Shown piece after piece: positions 35,796-48,440 of a stretch of DNA of 64,000 nucleotides. Under the pieces are notes generated by a model. It was given only the letters and a program-made list of their open reading frames with translations, was not told where the DNA came from and searched no databases. The translations under genes and the position numbers were made by a program. Each line of letters starts with the position of its first letter. Position 1 is the first letter of the stretch. The stretch comes from Leptodactylus fallax (taxonomy: Eukaryota; Chordata; Amphibia; Anura; Leptodactylidae), in NCBI GenBank assembly GCA_947044405.1, contig CAMRHE010000330.1:1488001-1552000 (forward strand), given 5' to 3'.

Positions 35796-36038
35796 AGATT
35801 TATTTATTTATTTATTTTGCTTACTTGTATAGCGCCATCATATTCCGCAGCGCTTTATAGACATTGACAGTCACTGTCCCATATAGGGCTCACAATCTAC
35901 ATTCCCTATCAGTATGTCTTTGGAGTGTGGGAGGAAACCGGAATCCCGGAGGAAAACCACGCAAACACGGGGAGAACATACAAACTCCTTGCAGATGTTG
36001 TCCTTGGCAGGATTCGAACCCAGGACTCCAGCGCTGCA
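35796..36038 (-). mobile_element. tRNA-derived V-SINE-like element, 5' truncated
   Basis: On the minus strand it begins gcagcgctggagtcctgg, then contains GGTTCGAATCC (an RNA polymerase III B-box, plus-strand 36008-36018). This is followed by the highly conserved gtatgttctccccgtgtttg and cctccgggattccggtttcc domain, and gcgctatacaagtaag with an (AAAT)n tail at 35796-35816. The central domain is the hallmark of the vertebrate V-SINE superfamily. The A-box end is missing. Confidence 0.75.
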
Positions 36039-37544
36039 TATACATGCATATTCTTATATACTATAAATACACAAACATAGGCATATATATAGGTAAATAT
36101 ATGCACACATATATAGTTAAATATGTATACAGATACACATGCATATTTATTAATTTTACATACATATGCTATATATATATAGATGTATAGATATATGCAT
36201 ATATGTAAATATATAATGTCTGTATATATAGGTAAATATGTTTATGCACATACACAAATATGTATGTATGTATGTAGTAAGACGAGAGAGAGTATTACAC
36301 ATCATCACGGGGTGTACTGGGTAGGGAAAGAGGATGTGAGGAGGCTGTACTGGGAATGGATGAAAACTGCTAGGCATTGGACGGATGCCAGGAGAGGCTG
36401 CCTGGAAAAGCACTGACACTCCCACAACCAGGATGTTTTGCATGAGCCTGAAGATTTGAGGTAAAAATGGTTCAAACACCCATGGACAAGAGAGGTGCTA
36501 TATCTGGAAGAAAATTCTTTAAGCAGAAATATATCTTTATTGGGGTTAGACTCCTACTTTTCTTTTACAAGGTTTTTGACAGTATTAAGTCAAAGCGTAC
36601 CGGTTGTAACAACACTAAATAAAATCACAATTTGCCTTAATATCCTGCTCACATGGTGAAAAATGAAGAGAAATCGAGGCAGACTTTCGCCTGCCTCCCA
36701 GGTTGTGGAGACACATATTTTTTGTTGAGTTTTTTTGAACCAAAGCCAAGAATGGCGACAAAAGGAATAGGAAATATATAAGAAGCTCTTATACTTCTAC
36801 CTTTTGCTCAATCCACTCCTGGCTTTGACTTAAAGGAAAGCAGCAAAATCTGCAACAAAAAAGCTGCATTTCTGCAACGTGGGGCCTCAGCCTTAGGTTG
36901 TAGTCAATAATATTTAATGGTATGCCTAACTATGTAGTTTTTTTCTTTCTTCTTCCTATGCCTGCTGAAAATGCATTTTCTTTCTTAATGTCTGCTGTTG
37001 TGAGGTTCAGAGCCAATCCGACATCTTTCCCTTCGACAGCATAAAGGATTTTATAGAGAAGTACTGAACAATATTAAAGGGTTTATCAATATGAGATCGG
37101 TGAGGGTCTGACATCTGACACCTCCATCAGTCAGCTGGTATTTGCAGTGTGCAATAAGAAATTCACTATTATCTGCAGCAGATTCTGTTTGTCTGTTTCG
37201 CTGAATAATGAGACAAATACTGCAGCATCAACCCCTCTTTCTATATTAGTCTTACTTTTGACAAATATATTAGGGCACATGCACGCAAGCAAGTGTGCTT
37301 CAGATGTGGGGCTGAGTTTGCAACTGAATGTCCGATGACATGGAGGATTATAGAGCAGGTCCTATCCTGCTTCATGTCATCGGAACGGAATGGATGGGAA
37401 GCCCCCACAGAGGTAAGTACATCACAGAATGCACTCGGATGGCACTCCAAGTGTCATCATAGTGCATTTCACTGCAAACTCAGTCCCACAACGGATGCCC
37501 ACTAAGTCATATACATGGGATCTTAGGCTCTGAAAATGTATACA
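36039..37544. other. no gene; AT/GT-rich low complexity and repeat fragments
   Basis: 36040-36280 is dominated by 'atatata', 'gtaaatat' and 'tatgtatg' low-complexity sequence. 36640-36895 ends in tttctgcaacgtggggcctc and agccttagg, a half-copy of the MITE group at 62635-62920. 37020-37090 resembles part of the inverted pair at 41565 and 45729. Confidence 0.45.
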
Positions 37545-37576
37545 GGGATTTTCTATACTGAGGACCTATCCACAGG
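37545..37576 (+). repeat. left half of foldback repeat split by the LINE
   Basis: ggacctatccacaggata matches the left end of the 617-946 family; the rest continues at 39721 after the LINE. Confidence 0.5.
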
Positions 37577-37795
37577 ATAATAATAATAATAATAATAATA
37601 ATAATAGTCCTTTAATAGTCCCACAATGGGGAAATTCAGTGTGTTACAGCAGCAAAGATAAGATAAGATAAGCAGATACAAATACAAATACAACATGTAC
37701 AGGAATGTTCCAAGGTGAGAGGCATTACATTGATAGCAGACAGACAGATAGGACGTAGCAGAGGGGGGGGGGGATTTAACAGGCAGAGAGATATT
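37577..37795 (-). repeat. LINE 3' UTR and (AAT)n tail
   Basis: On the minus strand the 3' UTR ends with tgaatttccccattgtggga, then ctattaaaggac, then about nine ATT units (37577-37606). The 'ttccccattgtgggactaataaag' motif is a common 3' terminus of L2/CR1/Rex1-type elements in fish and amphibians. No poly(A) is present, consistent with those clades. Confidence 0.75.
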
Positions 37796-39720
37796 TCAGT
37801 TCTCTGTGTGTAATGATCTCCGCTTAGGTCGGTGTTGGTTGTACAGCCTAACCGCGGTGGGGAGGAAAGACTTCCGATAGCGCTCCTTCTCACACCTAGG
37901 GTGGAGCAGTCGGTCACTGACAGTACTGCTCAGCGCGATCACAGTCTCATGCATGGGATGGGACTTCTTCTTCTGCATGGAGCTCACCACGGACAGTATC
38001 CTTCTGTCACCCACCACCTGCACTGGGTCCAGTGGGCTCCCCAGGACAGAGCTGGCCTTTCTAATCAGCTTGTCAAGTTTATTTCTGTCCCTGGTTGATA
38101 TACTGCTCCCCCAGCAGGCCACTCCAAAGAAGATGGCTGATGCCACTACCGAGTTGAAGAAAGTTCTAAGAAGTGCCCCCCGGATTCCAAAGGCTCTCAG
38201 CTTCCTAAGCAGGTAGAGCCTGCTGTGGCCCTTCCTGTACAGGGCCTCCATATGATCTGCTCAGTCCAGGTTATTATTAAGGAGCAAACCCAGGTACTTA
38301 TAGGTGTTCACAATCTCGATGCCCGTCCCCAGGATGTCCACTGGTTTAGGAGGGCTTCTGCCTTTGCGGAAGTCCACCACCATCTCCTTGGTCTTCCCCG
38401 CGTTAATCTTCAGGTGGTTCCGGTGGCACCAGTCCACAAAATCCCGGTTCAGTTCTCTGTACTCCCTGTCATCATCATCTGTGATGAGACCCACTATTGC
38501 AGAGTCGTCAGAATACTTCTGTAGGTAGCAGCTGGATGAGTTGCACCTAAAATCTGCAGTGTACAGTGTGAAGAGGAAAGGGGCGAGAACCGTACCCTGA
38601 GGTGCCCCCCTTTTACAGATCACAGTACCTGACACACAGTCTTGGGCTCTCACGTATTGAGGTCGATTTGTGAGGTAGTCTAGGATCCAGTTGGAGAGGT
38701 GGTGGTCCACTCCAGCAAGGCCCAGCTTGTCCCTCAATAACCTGGGCTGTATGGTGTTAAAAGCACTGGAGAAGTCAAAGAACATTATTCTTACTGTGTT
38801 CCCTGGTTTCTCCAGGTGAGACAGAGCCCTGTGCAGAAGATGGATGATGGCATCATCTACCCCAATGCCCGGCCGATAAGCAAACTGGAGGGGGTCCATA
38901 GCGGGGCTCACTAGAGGGCGGAGATGTGTGAGAACCAATCTCTCTAAGATCTTCATCAGGTGGGATGTCAGTGCTACAGGTCTGTAGTCGTTGAGGTCCA
39001 TAGGGTGGGGTTTCTTTGGAACTGGTACCACACAAGAAGATTTCCATAATTCAGGGACTATTTCCTGCCTCAGGCTCATATTATACATATATGTAATTAT
39101 ACCACACAGCTGGTCCCCGCAAGTCTTAATTAGCCTTGCACTGATGTCATCTGGCCCTGCGGCTTTCCTCGCCTTGATCTTTTTCATCTCCTTCCTCACC
39201 TGGGCCCGTGTGAAGGTCAGACTGTGGCCAGATAAAGACGGATTTCTGGATTTACTGGTCTGTCGGGAAGTGGCCGCATGGGGAGAAGTCATTGTGGTGG
39301 GGGAAGCTGAAGGACATACTGGGGTGGGAGGAGCTGGTGTGTGATCAAATCTGTTGAAGAATAGGTTTAGTTCATTAAGCCAATTAACATCTGCCTCAAT
39401 CTGGCAGACAGACTGTTTATGACCCGAAATTGACTTAAGACCCTCCCAGACCCCCCTTATGTCTTTTCTTTCCATTTGCTTTTCCATTTTTTCTTTATAA
39501 CTGGCTTTTCCCTGCCTGATTTGATTCCTCAGCTCCTTTTGTACTTCCCTCAACCCCTCCTTATCTCTTGTCCTGAATGCCATCTTTTTCTCCTTAAGTA
39601 GTGTTTTTATATCAGAGTTAATCCATGGTTTGTTATTGGAGAAGCACCTCACCACTGTTGTGGGTACTGTGTTGTCCACACAAAAATTAATGTAGTCTGT
39701 TAAGTAATTGATATACAACT
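37796..39720 (-). pseudogene. L2/CR1/Rex1-type LINE polyprotein (reverse transcriptase), 5' truncated, one internal stop
   Basis: A single minus-strand frame of about 640 codons runs from 39718 to 37796, broken only by TGA at 38263-38261 (reading NNNLD, stop, ADHMEALY). A tryptophan is expected there. The reverse transcriptase domain is complete. It includes PVPKKPHPMDLNDYRPVAL, the motif A aspartate in FFDFSSAFNTIQP, motif B GAPQGTVLAP, the catalytic YSDDSAIVG, and the thumb/C-terminal VVASAIFFGVACWGSSIS and RLYNQHRPKRR. The endonuclease domain upstream is missing: the frame opens in the linker (KPWINSDIKTLLKEKK), as expected for 5' truncation during target-primed insertion. It lies antisense to a repeat it interrupted. 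The frame is so well preserved that insertion is probably recent. Clade assignment among L2, CR1 and Rex1 is tentative. Confidence 0.85.
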
Positions 39721-40010
39721 ATTGGGGGTACGACACTGGGGGCCACACCTATCAGCTTATAAGGCCATGTCTCCTATTCAAGTAATAGGCACAAAGCTGC
39801 AGCCCTGTCCATTGTATAGTGGTGGTGCCAGGATACTGCAGCTATGTGCCTATTACTTCAATAAAAACATAGTTACTTCCGACCCTTTCCTGTGCTTCAG
39901 CTTCCAAGGCCAGGATTCAGCTGTACCTCCACCAATAAGATACTGATGACTTATCCTGTAAATGGGTCTTCAGTGTAAAAACCACCTGGGGGATGGAAAA
40001 CTCCTGTAAG
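39721..40010 (+). repeat. right half of foldback repeat split by the LINE
   Basis: Starts tattgggggtacgacactgg, includes ccattgtatagtggtggtgc (as in 7984-8290) and ends gatgacttatcctgtaaatgg, the inverted partner of 37545-37576. Confidence 0.65.
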
Positions 40011-40424
40011 CAGAAGTACCAGGGTAGCCGCCGTAGCGTCCCGGTGAACCCCTGATGCATTTTTTTTTTTTTTTTAATAGCTTGTTACCTGCTGGGGTAA
40101 CCCCAGCAGGTAACGGTCCCTACTTACTTACCGATTCCCGCTCCTGCTCACAGAGTATAATGATCAGAGGCCTAGGGGAGGTGAAAAGCATAAAACCAGT
40201 GTTACACACCTCTCCTGCGCTCCGGTGCGACTCCCTTTGGAGAATCTTTGGTGATGTCCCAGACGTCACATGGGCCAGGCTGGCGTCATTATGTGTCACG
40301 ATGTCGGCCTAGCCCACATGACATCTCTGCCAACATTGAAAAGGACCGAAAGTAGCAAGGAGTGTGCCAGAGGCCAGGAGAGGTAAGTAACACTGATTTT
40401 TATGTTCACTATGTGGTCCATAAT
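40011..40424. repeat. repeat fragments, small hairpin
   Basis: 40084-40115 is a hairpin: gttacctgctgggg facing ccccagcaggtaac. 40190-40400 is related to the 13.9-kb/50.7-kb repeat. Confidence 0.5.
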
Positions 40425-40640
40425 ATTGTGTTTGCAGGGGCTACTAAGGAACATAATACTGTGTGCAGGGTCCACTGTGGAACATAATACTGTGTGGAGG
40501 GGCCGCTATGGGACATTATACTGTGTGGAGGGGCTGCAATAGGACATTATACTGTGTGGAGGGGCTGCTATGGGACATTATACTGTCTGGAGGCCATTTT
40601 GGGACATTATAGTGTCTGTAAATGGGGGGACCAGAAAATG
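40425..40640 (+). repeat. 31-bp minisatellite, about 6 copies
   Basis: The unit ggggctgctatgggacat followed by tatactgtgtgga repeats with variants. Its reverse complement (cacacagtataatgtcc) matches units at the left edge of the 16590-17524 array, so the two arrays share a founder motif. Confidence 0.8.
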
Positions 40641-41564
40641 GGGCGCTATGCCGTGAGGGGGCCCAAGTCAAAAGTTTGCTGAGGACCCCAGTCTTTGCTA
40701 GTTATGCCCCTGCCTGTAAGGAAATGGGAAATTAAGGAAACTAGAACGTAATGAATATGCCACTTTCCCCAGTATTTCAGGAAGCTCTTTAAAATGAATG
40801 GATACTGGAGTGATCAATAATTCTGTTTAGTCCACCTGAGCACAAACTTCCCTTTATTGCAGCCCGAGGGTCTTATGATGCTCTGTTCTGATTTTTTATA
40901 AGACCTGCTCTTTAAATATTGGACTGGAACATAGCATCGGAGCAAAACTCAGCCTGTACTCGGCCTGCGCACTTAGTCATGTGCATGAGGCCTAAAGGTA
41001 AGTCCAAATGCAGTGCATAGCTTTTGCCATATATTTGGCTGCAGAGTTACAATCTATGGCAAAATCCCTATGTGTGACATGTTTTAGCCAAAGCATTGCA
41101 AAGGTAAAAGTCGGAATTAATAATATATGGCATTTCCAAGCTGATGAAAGCCTGAAGCATACTCATATTTCCATACAGATTTTGAACTATATCCATGTAC
41201 AATCATGTGCAGTACTATATACTGCCACAGATTTGGAGAGTGGAATCAACATCTGACCTCTGAACCTCACCTGAAACATAACTGTAGAATCAGACTACAC
41301 AGAGATTGTTTGTAGTCTGTAACCATGGGGAACCATAGGTTTGCATAGGAGAAGTATTCTCTAAATGGTAAGAAATTATTGAGCAAAATTATTTACACAG
41401 TTACTTTTTTTATTTCAATAAAACGTTTTTTAATTTAGAATCTAACCTTTCCAATGACTTTTAGGATAAGCTCCTGTGTCTGTACATGTAGAAGAACACT
41501 ATTTGCGTCTTGCATTATGCTACAGGCTCTGTTTCTAATTCTCAGTTGCCTCTTATCCAGTAGG
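40641..41564. other. no gene recognised
   Basis: Unassigned sequence with possible MITE debris around 40990-41270 (ggtaagtccaaatgcagtgc). Confidence 0.35.
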
Positions 41565-41702
41565 TGAGGACAAGATGCTGCAATGTCTTCCATATACAAC
41601 ACATGGAGAAATCAGGAAATTCTATATATTATTCCGGACATTATAGAGAAGTTCTAAACAGTATTAATGTGAACAAAGCACTTGAGGTTAGATAGAAAAC
41701 CT
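41565..41702 (+). repeat. dispersed repeat, inverted partner of 45729-45865
   Basis: Carries caagatgctgcaatgtcttc, acatggagaaatcaggaaat, cattatagagaagttctaaa and gtgaacaaagcacttgagg. The reverse complement of 45729-45865 carries all of these in the same order with few changes. Confidence 0.75.
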
Positions 41703-41821
41703 ATTAATATCTGCAGCAGCTTCTGTGCCTCTGCTTCTTTTTTACTTGGCTCCTCAATCACCTCCCTTCTCCCTGCCCTCTCCATAAACTTCGATGGACA
41801 AAAGTAGACTAGTACTTAAGT

Positions 41822-42679
41822 GACCTCACTAGAGATGAGCGGATCGAAGCTGACAAAGTGGAATTCGATCCGAATTTCAGGAAATCTTCGATTCGTGGTA
41901 TCGAATCGCATTTTAAACTAAGGACAAATCGGAGTAGCCTTTAGAAAGGTTATTCTACTCCTACCTTTGCCGTTGCATCATGTCCCCTGCAATGTCCGGG
42001 TCCTCCTAGCTCTTGTAGTAAAATAATCAAAATGGCCGCTGGACATGCACAGAGCTGCACGGAATAGAATCAAGATGGCCGCCGGACATGCGCAGAGCCG
42101 CTCGGAATAGAATCAAGATGACTGCCGGACATGCGCAGAGCCGCCCGTGGTGGCCATCTTTATCCTATTCCTACACGAGCAGCTCTGTGCATTTCCAGCA
42201 TCCATCTTGATTCTATTCCAAGCGGCTCTGCGCATGTCCGGTGGCCATCTTGATTATATCCCATACAAGATCGTTTCTGCGCATGTCCAACGGCCATCTT
42301 GATTATATCCCATACAAGACTGTTTCTGCGCATGTCCGGCAGCCATCTTGATTATATCCCATACAAGACTGTTTCTGTGCATATCCCGCGGCCATCTTGA
42401 TTCTCTTACGAGTGGCTCTGTGCATGCCTGATGGACCAGGACATTGCAGCGGGCGTGATGCAACGGCAAAGGTAGGAGTAGAATAGCCTTTCTAAAGGCT
42501 ATTCCGATGTGTCCTTAGTGTAAAATGCATATCCCCATATCCCCAGGCTCTCTGCAGCTAGGAAAATAGCTGTTTTTAACGTGATTCGCCGCAAAGTAAT
42601 TTGGATCGAAACAAATTGTTTTGGGAAATTTGGTGAAGCTGCCGAATTTTTGAGAAATTCACTCATCTCTAGACCTCAC
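41822..42679. mobile_element. hAT-type MITE, 842 bp, with perfect 8-bp target duplication
   Basis: GACCTCAC occurs at 41822-41829 and again at 42672-42679, flanking 41830-42671. The termini are TAGAGATGAGCGGATC (left) and TAGAGATGAGTGAATTTC (right, reverse complement). An 8-bp duplication is characteristic of hAT transposition. The inner part has large inverted arms: aaaggttattctactcctac with ctttgccgttgcatca faces tgatgcaacggcaaagg with taggagtagaatagcc. It also has a central array of ggccgccggacatgcgcaga-type units in both orientations, interspersed with 'aatcaagatg' / 'catcttgatt'. No transposase. Confidence 0.85.
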
Positions 42680-43603
42680 ACTTCTTCTTGGGACCCCAAG
42701 ACAGTATAAGCAAACCAGAGTGAATGAGCAGGTTAGGAGGAAGAAGAGGAGAAGGTAAAAAAAACTTGATAAATGGAGAAAGAAGCATTTCTCTCTACTA
42801 TATATTCCAAAGTTTCTTATATTTGCTTGTACTATTTTGTTGACAAGGTACAGGATCCGCCACCAGTGACATACATCATCTGATCTTATGTTTGAAAATT
42901 GACAAAAATATTAAATTTCTCATGCAACATTTCATACATATATATTCTTGTAACAACCCCCTGTCATGGTTACCTTGCTACCATCACAGTACCCAAGTTA
43001 AATCATTCTGAAGAAGAGACTAGCATGTTGGTTACTTGTGACTTATGACTCAGCGACGTGCTCAGGATCGGCTCCCACTCTCTCTATTTACACTGCTAAG
43101 AAAAAAATCAGTCTCTGACAGCGACTAAATACATATTGAGAACATTTTAAGAGACGTGCCTCAACATCGTGGTATCAAAGTATTTCCTCTACGCCAGCTT
43201 GTGGGTTTTAATAGGCAGTGAAGACTGTTAGAGCAAGAGTCGAGGAATGCGTACGTTATAGCTGCATATGTAAAGCTATTGATCTTAAGCCATCATCTCA
43301 TCTTTTTCTCTTTTCCTGCCATCAAGGAGTTCACGCGCTCCGTCAGACTGGTCAAATGTGTAGAATCTGACTAACAAGTTTATTATATCTGACACAGCCA
43401 CAAGAAGAACAGAAAAATCTTTCATGAGTCTTCTCAGTATCAGTAGTGCACACCAATATCCCAGGGGAGTCTGGGCTTTCTTTATGCTGCATGTTGAACA
43501 TCAAATGTGCATCAAATTAGGTTCATGATAAATAAATATTTTTTTTATTTTCATAAATAATATTTTTTTTCTTTTTATGGTATTTTAATAACTAAATATT
43601 TTA

Positions 43604-43605
<2 letters not shown>
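42680..43605. other. no gene; candidate low-copy block 43060-43400
   Basis: 43060-43400 is non-repetitive, with moderate GC (cgtgcctcaacatcgtggta, gagttcacgcgctccgtcag) unlike the AT-rich surroundings. It could be conserved intergenic DNA. No reading frame is convincing. Confidence 0.3.
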
Positions 43606-43689
<84 letters not shown>

Positions 43690-43752
43690 GGCATATTAGA
43701 TAGTTATTATTATTATTATTATTATTATTATTGCTATTATTATTATTATTTA
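43606..43752 (+). repeat. (CT)n-(AT)n-(TTA)n compound microsatellite
   Basis: About 35 CT units (43606-43676), seven AT units, then TTA repeats from about 43700 to 43752. Confidence 0.95.
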
Positions 43753-44614
43753 TTGGACTGACACAATTAAAGAGATATTCCCCTATTGTTATTTATCCAT
43801 TATTGCCTTTGGTTCTCCATTGGCTTCCCATGCAAGTGCATCCATATTTGTAACTAGGGGTTTGTATGGCTACTATATTCTCTATGCATACATGTAAGGC
43901 TGACTTCGCACCTGCGCCAGGTGTCCCTCCAGTGCAGATCCGTCAGAAAAAGCAGACGATAAAGTCTTGCAAGCTTGACTTTTTGTCTAGTGATTTCATG
44001 GAGAAAATGGACACCTGACAGGCACCCCATGACCCCATTATAGTCAGTGGGGTCCCTCGGGATCTGTTAGTGTCTATTATTATGCAGATTATTTTTCCAT
44101 TTCCATATTTTGTTCTTGTGACGGATCAGAAGAATGGACTATCCTGAGACAGATGTGAACGCAGTGTAAAGCATAGCATTAGGAGCACAATGGACAAACT
44201 ACACAAGTCATATGTGCCCGAATTCTAGGTCATGCTGGTACATGCTGTGCACGAGGCTTGGTATGTGACACTTTTTGCATGTTACTAAACAGTTTTGAAA
44301 AGTGTCTAGAAAAGGGATCATGGTTAGGAGTAGTCAAAAAATGTACCAGATTTATTTATGCTGTGCACCAAAATTTTGGCACACCCTATTGGTCTAAAGT
44401 AGGTTTCTGTCACACAGACTAAGATGTGGACATAGATGCTCCTTGGTCATTGCTCCTTGGCTGCATTTACGTGCAGCAATAAGTGCTGCTGTATCTGTAG
44501 GAACAAAGTGTCCCTCTTCATGCAGTTTGCACTTGCTGCCATTGGACAGGACAATGTGCTGCCAACAAGTCATAATTTTAGGTGTTGTTTAAAAGATGTC
44601 ATACACATATATAT
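43753..44614. other. no gene; possible diverged MITE 43893-44170
   Basis: gtaaggctgacttcgcacct at 43894 and gatgtgaacgcagtgtaaag at 44153 are diverged inverted ends of the 'ttcacac' MITE group. Remaining sequence unassigned. Confidence 0.4.
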
Positions 44615-45728
<1,114 letters not shown>

Positions 45729-45730
<2 letters not shown>

Positions 45731-45865
45731 AGGTTTTCTATCTAAGCTCAAGTGCTTTGTTCACGTTAATACTGTTTAGAACTTCTCTATAATGTCCTGA
45801 ATAACATATAGAATTTCCTGATTTCTCCATGTGTTATCTATGGAAGACATTGCAGCATCTTGTGT
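45729..45865 (-). repeat. dispersed repeat, inverted partner of 41565-41702
   Basis: Directly abuts the right end of the Tc1 foldback. It is the reverse-complement copy of 41565-41702, so the Tc1 foldback lies next to, or inside, one copy of this repeat. Confidence 0.7.
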
Positions 45866-45920
45866 GTAGATAGATAGATAGATATATTTATATTTATATC
45901 TATGTGTATATGTATGTATG

Positions 45921-45960
<40 letters not shown>

Positions 45961-45985
45961 AGTATATATATATATATACACAGTA
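45866..45985. repeat. GATA and (AT)n low complexity
   Basis: Four gata units at about 45871-45888, then mixed tatgta and AT dinucleotide runs to 45980. Confidence 0.85.
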
Positions 45986-47712
45986 TATACAGTCATAAAA
46001 GTAATAAAAGTAAGAGAGATAACATAAGATTTCAGCTTGATCAATTCCAAACCATTATGGATAATACTCAATAAAAAATAACAACTGAAAAGTTATACAA
46101 TATTCCAATATACTTTCTGTATCAATCCCTCATAGTGTTCAAGATTTCTTTAAACCACAAAGCAAGGCATTGATGCAGAAAGTTTATAAGAATATTGTAC
46201 TGTGCTGTACTTTTTATATACAGTACTTTGTAGGACATTTATTATTAATGTCATAAATGTCGACAGCTGAAAACTAGACCAGGCAGACAGATGATGCGTC
46301 ACATTTATGCCATGTATCTAGACATGTTAGAAACTTCTCTACGTGACACCTCTTGGTTGACTTTCATAATTTTGCGTTTTAAAGTCATTCTTCTTACCCC
46401 TAAGACACACCCATTTCTACAATCCTGTCTAGAAAGGCCTAAAATGCCTCTAAAACACTTAATAAATATGGTGTAAGGCATGTTTTTTGGCACAAATGGA
46501 AACAGAATTCTGACGCATTTAGCTTAATAAATATTCTACTCCCCAATGAGCGGGAGAATTTTTTTCTTTTGGCTGGAACTGTAATATACCTATGTTTGAA
46601 AGAAAAATTATGTAAATCCTTTTCTTGTCCATAATCTTCTCCCATTTGCAGAAATACTCACACATATTCCAAACATTCCTTAAAGATTAATATCCCAAGA
46701 ATAGACACCTTTGCTGCTTTTGAGTCATTGGAGATTAGGATTGGTCTACCACAGAGTTGATTTTTATCTGGTGACAGTGCCCTGAACTGCGTCAGTTGCC
46801 ATGTGTCAAGGGTACAAGCTGTGTAGTACATAGAGGGATTTGATGGACGTTTGTGTGCAGATACTTTTGTATCTGAGACAATAATAATGACGACAATGGG
46901 GTCCCTTGGGATCTATTCATGTCTGTCATTATTATTGTTAAATAATTATAATTAATCATTAAATAATAATAATTATAATTAATACAGTAATTAATTAGTA
47001 ATGATTAATTAATAATTAAAATTTGTATTTTATATGTTTTACTTTTAATAGTCTTTTCACAATATATTATATTAGTAATATAGATGGGATACAGATATAT
47101 CTGGCACCAGATTAGCAGATGACAGCATGTGTCTCTACTGGCAACATGCCATAATACATCATCAGATTGAGTCACATTAAATCACTTCAACTCCATCTGG
47201 TGGTTGAAAGCATGAACAATCTATTACTATATATGGTTCATTGTTTTACTTTTCTTCCTTGAGTTTAAGGTAGTAAATGAAGTATTTTAACATGATGCAC
47301 TTCTAATGGTGCAAAAAAAAAAAAACCCTTTAATAGGTTAAATTGAATGTAGTCATATCCAGGAGTAGGATGCTACCGTATCATCAGTTTTACTCCTGGG
47401 TGTTCAGAACTAGAGCCAAACTGAACACAGACACCTTATTTAAATTATCTGTGTCCATTTTGGATCCTCTTTCTAAGAGCCCAGTTGTTTTTGGGCTGAG
47501 AAATACTGCCCCTACAGCTATTGTGAACTGAGCAGAACTGCAGCAGCTCGACTGGCCTGTACTTACCTGATGCTGTGAGTGCAGGACAGTGGAGTAGCAT
47601 TGGATTCTGATTTTTCACATGGAATAATAATGCAGTATGAAACTTTTTTTTTTTTGCTGTAAAGAAAGAAAGCAGTCAGCATGGATCCTCTGCCTTTGTT
47701 TTAACACTAAAG
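45986..47712. other. no gene recognised
   Basis: AT-rich unassigned sequence. 46925-47010 is a run of 'aataatta' low complexity. Short frames have no recognisable motif. Confidence 0.35.
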
Positions 47713-48141
47713 TTAATGAGTAGAGATGAGCGAAGTTTCCAAAAATTCGATTCGGCAACTTCGATGAATTTTCCAATCCGATTCTCTTCGATCCGAATGA
47801 ATTTGCGGCGAATAAACAGCTATTTCCTGTCTCCAGAGAGCCGGGGTGGGCAGGTGGGCAGCAAAATGGTGGAAGCCCTTGGATGCCGCGGTAATGTCTC
47901 TCTCTCTTTAGCACGGATAACTTTTATTCATGTGGAAGGATCTGCTAACAAGCAAAGACACGCCTACCCAATCACATCACTAGAGAATATCATGTAGCCG
48001 TCTGATGTCACAAAGGTCCTTATTAAATATTCGTTACCACGAAGCATCAGGAAATCCGGATTCCATGCGAATCGAAGATTTCCTGAAATTCGGATTGAAT
48101 TCCACGTCTGCAGCTTCGATTCGCTCATCTCTATTAATGAG
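47713..48141. mobile_element. hAT-type MITE, 413 bp, with perfect 8-bp target duplication
   Basis: TTAATGAG occurs at 47713-47720 and 48134-48141, flanking 47721-48133. The termini TAGAGATGAGCGAA and TTCGCTCATCTCTA are perfect inverted repeats. The family is the same as 41830-42671 but in the opposite orientation: its right end (gatttcctgaaattcggatt) matches the other element's left end. It has a different interior, without the catgcgca array. Confidence 0.9.
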
Positions 48142-48440
48142 GGCAGATACAAATGCAAAGTCTGAAAAGTCTCCCGTTCCAAAATATAGAGGGTAACTTG
48201 CTGATATGTGGGGGGGTTCAACCCAACCAATCACGATTTTTGAATGGAGCGATAGGATGGACAGTCCCATTGAGATGAATGGAAAGATGAGCGCTATCTG
48301 TCTCGCTGCTCCATCCAAATCCGGATGTAAATCACTCCATTTCTTATGATCATTGGGGATCACAGCAGTTGGGTCCCCAACAATCAACAAGTTACCCCCT
48401 ATTTTTTAGATAAGGAGTAACTTACAGTGACTCTAATACC
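48142..48440. repeat. T2-like repeat fragment
   Basis: Contains gagggtaacttgctgatatg facing agataaggagtaacttac, gatcattggggatcacagca, and ends tacccctttaaa, the reverse of a TTAAAGGGG terminus. Confidence 0.45.

Noticed and set aside
36010..36020. Possible tRNA gene from the GGTTCGAATCC B-box
   Set aside because: No cloverleaf, A-box or acceptor pairing; it belongs to the V-SINE-like element.
45870..46071. 77-codon frame with YIYIYI runs
   Set aside because: AT-dinucleotide artefact.
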